From a delta proteobacterium NaphS2 (lineage in GTDB: Bacteria; Desulfobacterota; DSM-4660; Desulfatiglandales; Desulfatiglandaceae): a stretch of DNA of 64,000 nucleotides. The notes beneath the pieces are model-generated. The model did no database searches. It was not told where the DNA came from and saw nothing but the letters and a program-made list of their open reading frames with translations. Each line of letters starts with the position of its first letter. Position 1 is the stretch's first letter. The stretch spans positions 36,559 to 100,558 of the forward strand of contig ADZZ01000218.1 of the NCBI GenBank assembly GCA_000179315.1, written 5' to 3'. Positions 52,400 through 62,756 of this stretch are shown one piece after another. A program made the position numbers and the translations under genes.

Positions 52400-55300
52400 T
52401 TACATTTCACGAATCATGGCCATTATTTGATCCTGCCCGAAGCCTTTCAGGTTCAATGCGCCGGACCGACAGGATGCCACGCAGAGACCGCATCCTTTGC
52501 ACAGGATGGGGTTGATCTCGGCTTTGCCCTCAAAGGGTCCTGTTTCAATCAAAGACGGCGCCGAGTAGGGACACACGTCCACACAGACCCCGCAACTGCT
52601 GCAACGCAGAGGATTGACTCGCGCAATGGTGCCGCTGACCCGGATTTTCCGCCGGGCCAGCAGGGTGATGGCCCGGGAGGCCGCGGACTGGGCGTGCGCC
52701 ACGGATTCATCAATGGGTTTGGGATAGTGGGCCATGCCGCACAGGAAAATGCCGTCCGTGGCAAATTCGGAGGGTCCCAGTTTGGCGTGCGCTTCCACAA
52801 AAAAACCGTCTTCGTTCATGGGCACTTTGAAAAACTGGGCCAGTTGTTCGTCCCTGTAGGGTACGATTGCCGAGGCCAGAAAAACCAGATCCGGCTCGAT
52901 TAAAACAGGACGATTCAGAATGTGATCCATGGTCCTGACTTCAAGTCCGTCGGGACCTGCGGTGATTTGGGGCTTTCGGTCCGGAGTGTACCGGATGAAA
53001 ATGACCCCGGCCCGGCGAGCTTCATGGTACAAGTATTCCCGTTCCCCATAGGTTCGAATATCCCGGTAGAGGACATAGATATTCATGGCGGGGTTGATTT
53101 TTTTCAAATGAAGCGCGCTTATAATGGTATGTGTGCAACAGACCCGGGAACAATAGGGCCGCTCCGGTTCGCGGCTTCCCACACACTGAATGAACAGGAC
53201 CGTATGAATCTTTTCAAGCGCGGAATCCCCATTGATAAGCTTCCGATCCAACTCCAGGTGGGTCAATACCCTGGGGTCCCGGCCATAAAGGTATTCATGG
53301 GGTTTGTATTCTTCCGCACCCGTGGCAAGCACCGCCACGCCGTGATCAAAAACCGTCTCTTTTCCATTGCTCTCCAGGGTGGTCCTGAAATTGCCCACAA
53401 ATCCTTCCACGTTCTTGAGGGTGGTTCCCAGGCGCAGGTGAATATGGTTGTCTGAACCTACCGATTCAATGAGAGACGTCAGGTTCTCCTGAACCGGCTC
53501 ATTTTTCCAAGTCCGGTAAAGACCCCGGGCCTGTCCCCCTAGACGGTCGGAACGTTCCACCAAACAGACTTCATACCCTTGGGCTGCAAGAGTTCGAGCG
53601 GCCGCCATTCCCGAGATTCCCCCGCCGATTACCAGTGCACGTTGGTCCACCTCCACTTCGCCTTCCTGAAGAGGTTCCAGAAGCACCACCTTGGCCACCG
53701 CCATGCGTACCAGATCTTTGGCCTTTTGCGTGGCCATGAACGGATTTTCCTTGTGTACCCACGAGTCGTGGTTGCGGATGTTGGTCATTTCAAACAGGTA
53801 TTTGTTGAGCCCCGCATTCACGAGAGTTTCCTGGAAGAGGGGTTCGTGAGTTTTGGGGGTGCATGCCGCCACCACGATGCGGTTTAGGTGGTTTTCCCTG
53901 ATGACCCGGGTGATGGCATCCTGGGTGTCCTGGGAACAGGTGTAGAGGTTGTCGGCCGCAACCTCCACGAAGGGGAGGGACGCGGCATAATCCCGCACCG
54001 CGGGAACATCCACCACGCCGCCGATGTTGATGCCGCACTGGCACACGAAAACCCCCACGCGGGGGCGCTGACCGATAATGTTTTGTTCCTTGGGCACTTG
54101 CCGGGTTTTGGTCAGCGTGTTTCGGGCCGCGCTCATGACGGCGCCGGCTTCCGCTGCTGCTGCGCCAGCTTCGATGACGGACTGGGGAATGTCCTTGGGG
54201 CCGGTAAAAACACCGCAACTGTAGATCCCGTTCCTGCTGGAAGCGACCGGATGAAAGGAGCCGGTTTCGCAAAAATTGCCCCGGGTCATGTGGATATCCA
54301 TCCGTTCCGCCAGATTGATGACGTCCGGGTCGGTTTCAAATCCCACGGAGAGCACAACCAGGTCAAAAGGCTCCGCGATAACATTTCCCTGTTCATCCGT
54401 GTATCGGATCATCACCTGATCACTTTCGTGAACGGAATGAAGGGTGTGGATTCGTGATCGGATAAAGCGGATGCCGTGTTTTTCTCTAGCATCATTGTAG
54501 GATCTCTCAAAGTCCTTGCCGTGCGTCCGCATGTCCATGAAGAAAATGGCACAGTCCAGATTCTCTGAGGCGTGTTCCTTGGCAATCACCGCTTCCTTGA
54601 TGGCATACATGCAGCAGGCCGCGGAGCAGTAACCGTTGTTGCAGTGATTGACATCCCGGCTGCCGACGCACTGAAGCCAGGCGATTTTTTGAGGCTCCTT
54701 GTGGTCTGAAAGCCGTATCAGATGGCCCAGGCTGGGACCGGATGCGGACAATATCCGTTCAAATTCCATGGATGTGACCACATTGGGCAGTTTGCTGTAG
54801 TTGTAAGTATTGAAACCGGTTGGGTTAACAGGCTGATAGCCCGGAGACAAAATGATGGAACCCACTTCCAGTTTAAGTCTTTCCGGCGTCCAGGCATGGG
54901 TGTCCAGGGTGACGGCGTCAGCACCGCATGCCTCAACGCACTGAAAACACTCGCAACAATAGCCGCAATTGAGACAACGATCGGCTTCTTCTTTCCCAGC
55001 TTCTTCCCCGAGGCCCAGTTCCACCTCCTCAAAGTTCCCTTTTCTTCGGGCGGGATCGCGTTCCGGCATCCTGGCCCTGGCCATGGGAACGGTCTTTTCG
55101 GGAATGGGACGATGGACCGGGTGCTCGTTGGCCACGGGGGTTCGGTTGTCAGCCATGTCTTTCCCGTCGAGGTAGCGAACCATGGATTCGGCCGCTTCGC
55201 GGCCCGCTGCAATGGCGCTGATGGCAATCCCGGGACCGGTCTGGAGATCGCCGCCGGCAAAAACGCCGTTTCTTCCGGTTTCATAGGTAACCGGGTCCAC

Positions 55301-56836
55301 CAGAACGGTGCCCCACCGGGTAAATTTCAAGCCTTCAACATTTTTCAGGGCGGAGAGGTCGGGGCGCTGGCCGATGGCCGGAATGAGTTGATCGATATCC
55401 ATATCAAACTCACTGGCCAAAATAGGCACGGGCCGCCGACGGCCCGATGCATCGGGCTCTCCCAGTTCCATGCGGATGCACCGCAACCCGATCAGTCGGC
55501 CATCCTCCAGCAAGGCGGCTTGTGGTGCGCAAAGGTAGGAGAGCAAAACCCCTTCGGCTTCCGCCGCCCGGATTTCTTCTTCCCAAGCCGGCATTTCAGC
55601 CCGGGTTCGGCGATACAGAATCATGACGGACTCCGCCCCCAGCCGGACGGCTGCGCGGGACACGTCAATGGCCACATTGCCGCCCCCCACGACGGCAACC
55701 CGTCTGCCCACGGGCGCTTTTCCTTTCAGGTTTACTTCTCTTAAGAAATCAACGCCCTGGCGAATTCCGTCCGCTTCTTCTCCGGCAATACCGAGATCAA
55801 TACCCTTGTGTGCGCCTGTGGCCAGATAGACCGCTTTGTAGCCCTGGTGGAAAAGGTCGTCCACGCACAGGTTCTCTCCCAGAGGTGTATTGGTTTTGAT
55901 TTCCACCCCCAGGCGGGTAATGATTTCAATTTCCCGGTCCAGAACCTCTCCCGGCAGCCGATGATCGGGTATGCCCACCCGGAGCATGCCGCCGGGCTTG
56001 GGCAAGGCTTCAAAAACGGTGGACCGAACCCCTTTTCGGGCCAGGTGGTAGGCGGCGGAGAGCCCCGCCGGTCCGGCGCCGATAATGGCCACTTTCTCTT
56101 CTCTTAGAGGCAGGCAGGGGATATCTATGGTTCCGGGATCCACACGGTCCGCGGCCAGTCTTTTCAGGTCCCGAATGGCCACGGGTTCATCAACTTCGGC
56201 CCTTCTGCAGGCGTCTTCGCAACCGTGGGGACAGATGCGCCCCAGAACGCCGGGGAGCGGCAGGTCCGCCATGATAATTTTGAGGGCTTCCTCGTATTTC
56301 CCCTGACCCACCATCTGGACATAGCCCTGGACATTCAATCCGGCCGGGCATGCCAGACGACAGGGCGCCTTATCCGCCTTCTGAATGGAAAAGGCACCGG
56401 GAATGGCCTGAGAATATTTCTTGAAGGTGGCTTTTCGTTCAACCAGCCCCTGATCATATTCGCTGGGCAGGGAAACGGGGCAGACCTCGGCGCAATCGCC
56501 GCAGGCCGTACATTTATTGGGGTCGATATAGCGCGGGGTTTTTTGAACGGTGACCCTGAAATTTCCTTCGGAACCCTCTACTTTTTCAACTGCTGCGCAG
56601 GTGATCAGGTTGATATTTAAATTCCGGCCCACCTCCACCAGCTTGGGGGAGAGAATGCACAAAGAGCAATCATTGGTAGGGAAGGTCTTATCCAGTTGGC
56701 TCATCACACCGCCGATGGCGGATGATTTCTCCACCAGATGGACCAGGTATCCGGAATCGGCCAGATCAAGGGCCGATTGCATTCCCGCGATGCCGGCACC
56801 GACAACCAGGGCGGAACCAATGGGTTTTTCAGGCAT
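52400..56836 (-). CDS. giant HdrA with nested GltD module plus second HdrA
   Basis: A 1478-residue flavoprotein. Residues 1-150 are an HdrA N-terminus (VVGAGIAG, LDKTFPTNDCSLC, ferredoxin site CTACGDCAEVCP). Residues about 155-620 are a glutamate-synthase small-subunit (GltD) unit with its own FAD (IIGAGPAGLSAAYHL) and NAD(P)H (VVGGGNVAIDVSRAA) sites. At about 621 the first HdrA resumes (CLNCGYCCECFQC, LQCVGSRDVN, SAACCMYAI) to about 910. Residues 925-1478 are another HdrA (VFVCQCGINIGG, VIGGGISG, C-terminal CSSCGVCVDVCP and CKGCGLCVASC). Three FAD sites and several 4Fe-4S clusters are thus predicted. GAAGGAG precedes the ATG. This is probably the electron-bifurcating core of the operon. Confidence 0.9.
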   Translation of the reverse strand: MPEKPIGSALVVGAGIAGMQSALDLADSGYLVHLVEKSSAIGGVMSQLDKTFPTNDCSLCILSPKLVEVGRNLNINLITCAAVEKVEGSEGNFRVTVQKTPRYIDPNKCTACGDCAEVCPVSLPSEYDQGLVERKATFKKYSQAIPGAFSIQKADKAPCRLACPAGLNVQGYVQMVGQGKYEEALKIIMADLPLPGVLGRICPHGCEDACRRAEVDEPVAIRDLKRLAADRVDPGTIDIPCLPLREEKVAIIGAGPAGLSAAYHLARKGVRSTVFEALPKPGGMLRVGIPDHRLPGEVLDREIEIITRLGVEIKTNTPLGENLCVDDLFHQGYKAVYLATGAHKGIDLGIAGEEADGIRQGVDFLREVNLKGKAPVGRRVAVVGGGNVAIDVSRAAVRLGAESVMILYRRTRAEMPAWEEEIRAAEAEGVLLSYLCAPQAALLEDGRLIGLRCIRMELGEPDASGRRRPVPILASEFDMDIDQLIPAIGQRPDLSALKNVEGLKFTRWGTVLVDPVTYETGRNGVFAGGDLQTGPGIAISAIAAGREAAESMVRYLDGKDMADNRTPVANEHPVHRPIPEKTVPMARARMPERDPARRKGNFEEVELGLGEEAGKEEADRCLNCGYCCECFQCVEACGADAVTLDTHAWTPERLKLEVGSIILSPGYQPVNPTGFNTYNYSKLPNVVTSMEFERILSASGPSLGHLIRLSDHKEPQKIAWLQCVGSRDVNHCNNGYCSAACCMYAIKEAVIAKEHASENLDCAIFFMDMRTHGKDFERSYNDAREKHGIRFIRSRIHTLHSVHESDQVMIRYTDEQGNVIAEPFDLVVLSVGFETDPDVINLAERMDIHMTRGNFCETGSFHPVASSRNGIYSCGVFTGPKDIPQSVIEAGAAAAEAGAVMSAARNTLTKTRQVPKEQNIIGQRPRVGVFVCQCGINIGGVVDVPAVRDYAASLPFVEVAADNLYTCSQDTQDAITRVIRENHLNRIVVAACTPKTHEPLFQETLVNAGLNKYLFEMTNIRNHDSWVHKENPFMATQKAKDLVRMAVAKVVLLEPLQEGEVEVDQRALVIGGGISGMAAARTLAAQGYEVCLVERSDRLGGQARGLYRTWKNEPVQENLTSLIESVGSDNHIHLRLGTTLKNVEGFVGNFRTTLESNGKETVFDHGVAVLATGAEEYKPHEYLYGRDPRVLTHLELDRKLINGDSALEKIHTVLFIQCVGSREPERPYCSRVCCTHTIISALHLKKINPAMNIYVLYRDIRTYGEREYLYHEARRAGVIFIRYTPDRKPQITAGPDGLEVRTMDHILNRPVLIEPDLVFLASAIVPYRDEQLAQFFKVPMNEDGFFVEAHAKLGPSEFATDGIFLCGMAHYPKPIDESVAHAQSAASRAITLLARRKIRVSGTIARVNPLRCSSCGVCVDVCPYSAPSLIETGPFEGKAEINPILCKGCGLCVASCRSGALNLKGFGQDQIMAMIREM

Positions 56837-56867
56837 AACAAACTCCTTCAGTGAAGTCTGAAAGGAT

Positions 56868-59558
56868 TTACATTTTACACACATTTGCCGCGCAGGCCTT
56901 GAATTCCGCGGTCAAGGTTTCGGGATCAAAGGCCTGGTTGGTCAACCAGTTGGCGCAATTCTCACGAAAATGAAAGGCCATCCACACCATTCCGGGGGGG
57001 ATGCGGTCGGACACCTTTGCCTTCACCTTCACCTCTCCCCTCCGGGATTTGACCATGATCATCTCCCCGTCTTCAATGTGGAGCCTTTCCGCGTCCGCCA
57101 CCGAAATGTCGGCGGTTTCCTCGGGCAACAGGTTGTTTAATCCCTGACACCGGCCCGTCTGGGTCCGGGTGTGGTAATGGTAGAGTCTTCGTCCGGTACT
57201 CAACACGAAGGGGTACTCCGCGTCCGGCACCTCCGCCGGAGGAGTCCATTCAAGGGGCATGAGAACGCCTTTTTCATGGGCATGGGTGAATTTGCCGTTC
57301 ATGTGCAGGATCTTGGTGCCCGGATGGTCTTCCGAAGGGCAGGGCCACTGAATGCCGTCCTTCTGTATGCGGTGGTATTTCAATCCCGCAAAACTGGGGG
57401 AAAAGGCGGAAATTTCATTGTCCCAGATTTCCCGGCCGCTTTTTGAATTCCATTCATGACCGAATCGGGCGGCAATTTCCTTGAAGATCATCCAGTTGGG
57501 TTTTGAAATGCCCGGAGGGGTCTTCACCTTTCGAACCAGGCTGACCCGCCGTTCCGCGTTGGTAAAGGTCCCTTCGTCTTCGCTCCAGGCGGCGGCCGGC
57601 AGAACCACATCGGCAAATCGCGTCGTTTCGGTGGGGAAAATATCCTGGCACACCAGAAATTCCGCTGATTCAAGGCAGTGTTCCACGTGCCGGATATCCG
57701 GTTCCGTGTTGGCGATGTTTTCTCCGAAGATGTAGAGGGCCCTGATTTTCTTATCAACGAGCCCGTCCAGCATGTGGGGGACCATGATGCCGATTCTTTT
57801 GGACAGACGTTCAACGCCCCAATGCCTCTCAAATTTGGCCCCTGCCGCGGGGTCATCCACCTTCTGGTATCCGTTATACACATTGGGAAGCGCGCCCATG
57901 TCGCATGCCCCCTGGACATTGTTCTGGCCCCGCAGGGGATTCACCCCGGCATATTCCTTTCCCAGGTTCCCCAGGATCATCTGCAGATTGGCCACGGACA
58001 TGACGTTGTTCTTCCCGCAGGTATGTTCGGTTATTCCCAGAGTGTAGGCCAGCATGGAAGGCCTGATGTCCCACATAAGGTCCGCGATTTCATGTATGGT
58101 CTTAACGCTTACGCCGCTTATTTCGGAAGCCCGTTCCGGCGGGTACGCTGCCACCATCGTCTTGATTTCTTCGAAGTTCATGCAGTGTTCGGCCACAAAC
58201 GCCTTATCGTATTTCTCTTCGCTGATGAGAACGTGCATGATGCCGTTTAGAAAGGCCACGTCGGAGCCCACCTTGATCTGGGCGAATATGTCCGCATGGT
58301 CGGCCAGGCTGTGCCGGCGGGGATCCACGACGATGAGCTTGGCGCCGTTTCTCACCGCGTTTTTCACAAAGGTTGACGCCACCGGGTGCGCTTCGGTCAT
58401 GTTGGTGCCGATGCAGAAGAAGAGCTTGGCCTTGCTGAATTCGGAGAAGGAATTGGTCATCCCCCCGGTGCCGAAGGAGGTCATGAGCCCCGCCACCGTG
58501 GGCGCATGGCAGCTTCTGGCGCAGTGATCGATGTTGTTGGTCTTAAAGACGGACCGGAACAGCTTCTGCATGTTGTAGGAGTCTTCATTGATGCTTCTGG
58601 CGCAACTGATTCCCGCCACCGCGTCGGGGCCGTGTTCCTGAATGATCTCCTTGAATCTTGAAGCCACCAGGTCCAGGGCCTCCTCCCAGGATGCCTCCCG
58701 GAATGCGCCGTTCTCCTTGATCAGCGGTGTCGTCAGCCTTTCGTCGGAGTATATGAAATCGTATCCGAAGCGCCCCTTGACGCAGAGACGGCCCATGTTG
58801 GGCGCACCGTCCGGAACACCGGTCACTTTCACGATTTCCTCACCCTTCACATGCAGGTCCAGCTGACACCCCACCCCGCAGTAAGGGCAGGTGGTCCGCA
58901 CTTTCTCAAGCTCCCAGGTTCTCCCTTTGCCCACGGCTTTGCGTTCTGTCAAAGCGCCCACCGGACAGACCTGCACGCACTCTCCGCACTGGACGCAAGT
59001 GGACTCCCCCATGGGTTTTCCGTTGTCGCACACAATGGCTGTTTTGCCCCCACGATACCCCAGACCCAGCACTTGATTGACCACCATTTCGTTACAGGCG
59101 GTCAGGCATTTTCTGCACAGAATGCATTTGTCATTGTCCCGTATGATCATCTCACTGATGTCCACGGGCTCGGCGGATCTCTCAATATAATGGGACGGCC
59201 GTTGGACGCCCAATTCATAGGCCAGGTCCTGCAGTTGGCAGTTGCCGCTTTTTTCGCAGGTCATGCAGTCGTGCTTGCCGCTGGCCAGCAGGAACTCGAT
59301 GATGGTCTTTCGTGCTTCAATGACGCTTTCAGATGCCGTTTTGACGATCATGCCTTCCGAAATTTCGGTCGCGCAGGATGCCATAAGGGTCCTGGCCCCT
59401 TCCACCTCCACCACGCAAATGCGGCACGAGTGGCTGTCATGAATACCGTCCAGATGACACAGGGTGGGGATAGGAATATTATTTTCCGTTGCCGCCTGGA
59501 GAATGGTCGTATTTTCCGGGGCAACGATTTTTTTGCCGTCAATAACAAGGTTCAACAT
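56868..59558 (-). CDS. fdhA: formate dehydrogenase alpha subunit, Cys type, with NuoG-like N-terminus
   Basis: An 896-residue molybdo/tungsto-enzyme. It opens with a [2Fe-2S] domain (Cys34, 45, 48, 62), a His-Cys cluster (CMTCEKSGNC, about 98-107), then two [4Fe-4S] sites (CILCRKCLTAC 145-155, CVQCGECVQVC 188-198), as in NuoG. The catalytic part has the cofactor-proximal cluster CPYCGVGC (224-231) with Cys259. Cys350 stands in the RSCHAPTVAG active-site loop at the position of selenocysteine in other formate dehydrogenases. GGGAGG lies before the start. It probably oxidises formate (or reduces CO2) and passes electrons to NuoF and HdrA. Family members with other substrates are a lesser possibility. 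Confidence 0.92.
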   Translation of the reverse strand: MLNLVIDGKKIVAPENTTILQAATENNIPIPTLCHLDGIHDSHSCRICVVEVEGARTLMASCATEISEGMIVKTASESVIEARKTIIEFLLASGKHDCMTCEKSGNCQLQDLAYELGVQRPSHYIERSAEPVDISEMIIRDNDKCILCRKCLTACNEMVVNQVLGLGYRGGKTAIVCDNGKPMGESTCVQCGECVQVCPVGALTERKAVGKGRTWELEKVRTTCPYCGVGCQLDLHVKGEEIVKVTGVPDGAPNMGRLCVKGRFGYDFIYSDERLTTPLIKENGAFREASWEEALDLVASRFKEIIQEHGPDAVAGISCARSINEDSYNMQKLFRSVFKTNNIDHCARSCHAPTVAGLMTSFGTGGMTNSFSEFSKAKLFFCIGTNMTEAHPVASTFVKNAVRNGAKLIVVDPRRHSLADHADIFAQIKVGSDVAFLNGIMHVLISEEKYDKAFVAEHCMNFEEIKTMVAAYPPERASEISGVSVKTIHEIADLMWDIRPSMLAYTLGITEHTCGKNNVMSVANLQMILGNLGKEYAGVNPLRGQNNVQGACDMGALPNVYNGYQKVDDPAAGAKFERHWGVERLSKRIGIMVPHMLDGLVDKKIRALYIFGENIANTEPDIRHVEHCLESAEFLVCQDIFPTETTRFADVVLPAAAWSEDEGTFTNAERRVSLVRKVKTPPGISKPNWMIFKEIAARFGHEWNSKSGREIWDNEISAFSPSFAGLKYHRIQKDGIQWPCPSEDHPGTKILHMNGKFTHAHEKGVLMPLEWTPPAEVPDAEYPFVLSTGRRLYHYHTRTQTGRCQGLNNLLPEETADISVADAERLHIEDGEMIMVKSRRGEVKVKAKVSDRIPPGMVWMAFHFRENCANWLTNQAFDPETLTAEFKACAANVCKM

Positions 59559-59580
59559 GATGGATAACCTCCCTAAGGTG

Positions 59581-61431
59581 TTACTTTGTTGTCACCGCGC
59601 CGAATTTACATTTGGTAAGGCACATGCCGCATTTGACGCATTTTTCCGGATCTATGGCGTGCGGGGCTTTCTTTTCCCCTGAAATGGCGCCGAAGGCGCA
59701 ATTCTTTTTACACAATCCGCAACCGGTGCATTTTTCCGGATCTATGGCGTAAACAATCAATTGCTTGCAGACCCCTGCGGGACATCTTTTTTCCTTGATG
59801 TGGGCAATGTACTCTTCCCTGAAATACTTGAGTGTGCTTAAAACAGGATTGGGCGCGGTTTGCCCCAGCGCGCAAAGAGAGGTTTTCGTGATCACCCTGG
59901 CATAGCGTTCAAGTTCATCCAGATCCTTCTCAGTGCCGTTCCCCTGGGTAATTTTATCCAGAATGTCGTACATCATGCGGGTTCCCACGCGGCAGGGGGT
60001 GCATTTTCCGCAGGATTCATCCACGGTAAATTCAAGGAAAAATTTGGCAATGTCCACCATGCAGGTGTCTTCGTCCATGACGATGAGCCCACCGGAGCCC
60101 ATCATGGAGCCCAACTCGATCAAGGACTCATAGTCGATGGGTGCATCAATATGTTTTGCCGGGATACAGCCCCCGGAAGGTCCCCCCGTCTGGGCCGCTT
60201 TGAACGCCTTTCCGCCGGGTATCCCTCCTCCGATTTCATAAACGATTTCCCGCAGGGTGGTTCCCATGGGAATTTCCACCAGGCCCGTATTGGCAATCTT
60301 TCCGCCGATGGCAAATACCTTGGTCCCTTTGCTTTTTAAGGTGCCCAGATCCGCGAACCATTCAGCGCCGTTCAATAGGATGGGTGCTACATTGGCCAGG
60401 GTTTCCACGTTGTTCAATATGGTGGGCTCCTGCCACAACCCTTTTTCGGCGGGAAAAGGGGGCCTTACGCGGGGCTCTCCTCTTTTTCCTTCAATGGATG
60501 CCATGAGCGCGGTTTCCTCACCGCACACAAAAGCGCCGGCGCCCAATCGAATGTCCACGTCAAAATCAAAACCGCTATCCAGAATGTTTCGGCCCAGCAA
60601 TCCGTAGTTCCTGGCCTGAGAAATGGCGATTTTCAGCCGGTGCACCGCAATGGGATACTCGGCCCTCACATAGATATACCCCTGATTGGAACCAATGGCA
60701 TAACCGGCAATGGCCATGGCTTCGATGACCGAATGGGGATCCCCCTCCAGGATGCTCCGGTCCATGAAGGCGCCGGGGTCTCCCTCATCCGCGTTGCAAC
60801 ACACATATTTCCGCTCCGCTTCGTTTTTTGAGGCGAACTCCCATTTGGTTCCCGTGGAAAAGCCGGCGCCGCCGCGTCCCCTTAAACCGGACGTCTTGAC
60901 CGTCTGAATGACGTCCGAAGGCGACATTTCAGAGAGAACCGCTGCCAGGGCCTTGTAGCCGTCAAAGGCGATATATTCATCTATATTTTCAGGGTCGATG
61001 AGCCCGCAATTGCGCAGGGCCACACGCATCTGTTTGTTGAAAAAGTCTTTGACCACCTGGCTATCGCCCTCGGAAAGGCGCGTTACGGGGGTTCCTCCGA
61101 CCAGGTGGGATTCCACGATTTCCGAAACGTCTTCGGGCGTTACCATGGTGTACATGCAATCGTCGGGATGGACGATCACAATGGGTCCTTTGGCGCATAA
61201 ACCGAGACACCCCGTCTGAACCACCTTGACCGTTTCCCCCAGGCCGTGTTTTTCAATTTGTACTCTCAGCCGGCTGATGATTTCTTCGGAATTGGAGGAA
61301 GTGCACCCTGTTCCCGCACACACCATCACATGCTTAACGGGTGTTTCCGCATCAGCTTTCCTCCCTTTCCGAATGATCAGCTCACTGAATGTATCCCTTC
61401 GGATTTCTTCTATTTGTGCATTGGTTTTCAT
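59581..61431 (-). CDS. NuoF-like NADH-binding subunit
   Basis: A 616-residue subunit. An N-terminal thioredoxin-like [2Fe-2S] domain ([18 protein letters not shown]) precedes the NuoF core with NADH/FMN motifs ([32 protein letters not shown]) and its [4Fe-4S] site ([14 protein letters not shown]). The C-terminus adds two ferredoxin [4Fe-4S] sites ([22 protein letters not shown]). This is the form found in bifurcating hydrogenases and formate dehydrogenases. It follows the NuoE-like gene by 38 bp and precedes fdhA by 22 bp. It is the NAD+/NADH site of the complex and a probable second flavin site of electron bifurcation. Confidence 0.93.
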   Translation of the reverse strand: MKTNAQIEEIRRDTFSELIIRKGRKADAETPVKHVMVCAGTGCTSSNSEEIISRLRVQIEKHGLGETVKVVQTGCLGLCAKGPIVIVHPDDCMYTMVTPEDVSEIVESHLVGGTPVTRLSEGDSQVVKDFFNKQMRVALRNCGLIDPENIDEYIAFDGYKALAAVLSEMSPSDVIQTVKTSGLRGRGGAGFSTGTKWEFASKNEAERKYVCCNADEGDPGAFMDRSILEGDPHSVIEAMAIAGYAIGSNQGYIYVRAEYPIAVHRLKIAISQARNYGLLGRNILDSGFDFDVDIRLGAGAFVCGEETALMASIEGKRGEPRVRPPFPAEKGLWQEPTILNNVETLANVAPILLNGAEWFADLGTLKSKGTKVFAIGGKIANTGLVEIPMGTTLREIVYEIGGGIPGGKAFKAAQTGGPSGGCIPAKHIDAPIDYESLIELGSMMGSGGLIVMDEDTCMVDIAKFFLEFTVDESCGKCTPCRVGTRMMYDILDKITQGNGTEKDLDELERYARVITKTSLCALGQTAPNPVLSTLKYFREEYIAHIKEKRCPAGVCKQLIVYAIDPEKCTGCGLCKKNCAFGAISGEKKAPHAIDPEKCVKCGMCLTKCKFGAVTTK

Positions 61432-61469
61432 GTAAATACCTCACAGAAAGAGATGTACCCTTATTTTGA

Positions 61470-61958
61470 TTACTCATATTGATTCAGGACTTCGGAAACG
61501 TCCGCAAGTGCCAGTCTTCCGTGAACCTGTTCATTGACCTTGATGACCGGCGCCAGTCCGCAGGCGCCCAGACATCTGCAGGCGGAAAGCGAAAATTTTC
61601 CATCTTCGGTACAATCTCCCACATCGATATCCAGTTCTTCTCTGATTCGATCCAGGATCCTCCCGGCGCCTTTCACATAGCAGGCCGTTCCCATGCAGAC
61701 GCTGATTTCGTATTTTCCCTTCGGCTTCAAAGAAAAAAAGGAATAAAAGGTGGCCACGCCGTAAATTTCAGACAGGGGGATGTTGCAGGTCTTGGAAATC
61801 CTGACAAAAGCGGAATCGGGCAGATATCCGTACAACTCCTGAACTTCATGGAGAATGGGTATCAATCCGCCTTTGCTGTCTTTATGTCTTGAGGTAATCC
61901 CCTCAAATCTTGCATTCTCTTCGTCGATCATATCTCTGGCACATCCATTTGAGTTCAT
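61470..61958 (-). CDS. NuoE-like [2Fe-2S] subunit
   Basis: A 162-residue NuoE/HydC-type protein. The family marks are LIPILHEVQELYGYLP, SEIYGVATFYSFFSL, and the four cluster cysteines in CMGTACYVKG and CRCLGACGLAP. GGGAGGGCTAA lies before the ATG at 61958, which matches the family start. It is the first gene of the minus-strand fdh-hdr operon, and NuoE normally pairs with the NuoF-like protein encoded next. The divergent hdrA is 798 bp away, leaving a long shared control region. Confidence 0.93.
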   Translation of the reverse strand: MNSNGCARDMIDEENARFEGITSRHKDSKGGLIPILHEVQELYGYLPDSAFVRISKTCNIPLSEIYGVATFYSFFSLKPKGKYEISVCMGTACYVKGAGRILDRIREELDIDVGDCTEDGKFSLSACRCLGACGLAPVIKVNEQVHGRLALADVSEVLNQYE

Positions 61959-62756
61959 TTAGCCCTCCCTAGGTAGAAGAATTGCAAACGTCAATCCACT
62001 TCATGACGCTTTAGCTTGCCGCAGCAAACGAATAGGCGCCTGAAAGTCAGACGTCGACCTTCAGACCATCATCTTGATTGATGGGTTTTAGCCGTCCAGG
62101 CTGATAAGAAGATTGAAACTGCTAACCAACTGAAGAGTAGGACTTGATTTCCCGGCCTGACCCATCTCTACCGATCACGGGTAGATATTTCCGTCGTGCG
62201 TCAAGTGAAGCCGAAAAAAAAGGTCATGGATGAATTCCTTGTGGAAATGTTTTCGAACTATAAACGGTCGAAGGGTAATTGTAAAAAAACGAAATGTCAA
62301 ATAGGAAATTACGATAGTTGGCAGGCTAACTTTTTGATATGACGATGGCTCCATCCAATTCCTCGGGGACACAAAGGACAAAGACTCAGCAGGCAAAGCG
62401 TGCATCATAGGGCGCGGACCCATATTGTGAAATAGGGGGCAGGCGTCCATTTTTTTGTACAATAAATTGTTGCATGTGAATCCGCTTGAAGATAGAATTA
62501 AAAATTATGACGCCTTATTTCTCAAGCCATCCGCTTATTAATATTCCTTTCGGTTTTACCTGAGGTTCTTAGGGCGAACTGCCGGGTTCCGGCAGTCGAT
62601 CAGGCTAAAACTGAAGAATACGAATCCCGAAAGACTCAATTCTTCAATTCCCAGTCAAGCAACGCATCGCAAGTCTGAACAGGTTTGTGGCCTGCTACTT
62701 AGGGCCACCCTGCAACAGAATTGCCTTTGCATCTTTGTGATTTAAGGAGAAAACGA
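61959..62756. other. long divergent control region between the fdh-hdr operon and a second hdrA
   Basis: About 800 bp without any recognisable gene on either strand. One perfect palindrome, ACTGCCGG-GTT-CCGGCAGT, lies at 62578-62596; without a T-run it is a possible operator. A G/C-rich GGGGGCAGGCGTCC lies near 62437. AAGGAG at 62744 is the ribosome binding site of the plus-strand hdrA. The size suggests more than one promoter or a lost gene. Confidence 0.45.

Noticed and set aside
56868..59558. Selenocysteine formate dehydrogenase
   Set aside because: The catalytic loop codon reads Cys350 (RSCH), with no in-frame TGA.
58851..59567. 238-codon plus-strand ORF opposite fdhA
   Set aside because: Shadow of the Fe-S-rich FdhA N-terminus.
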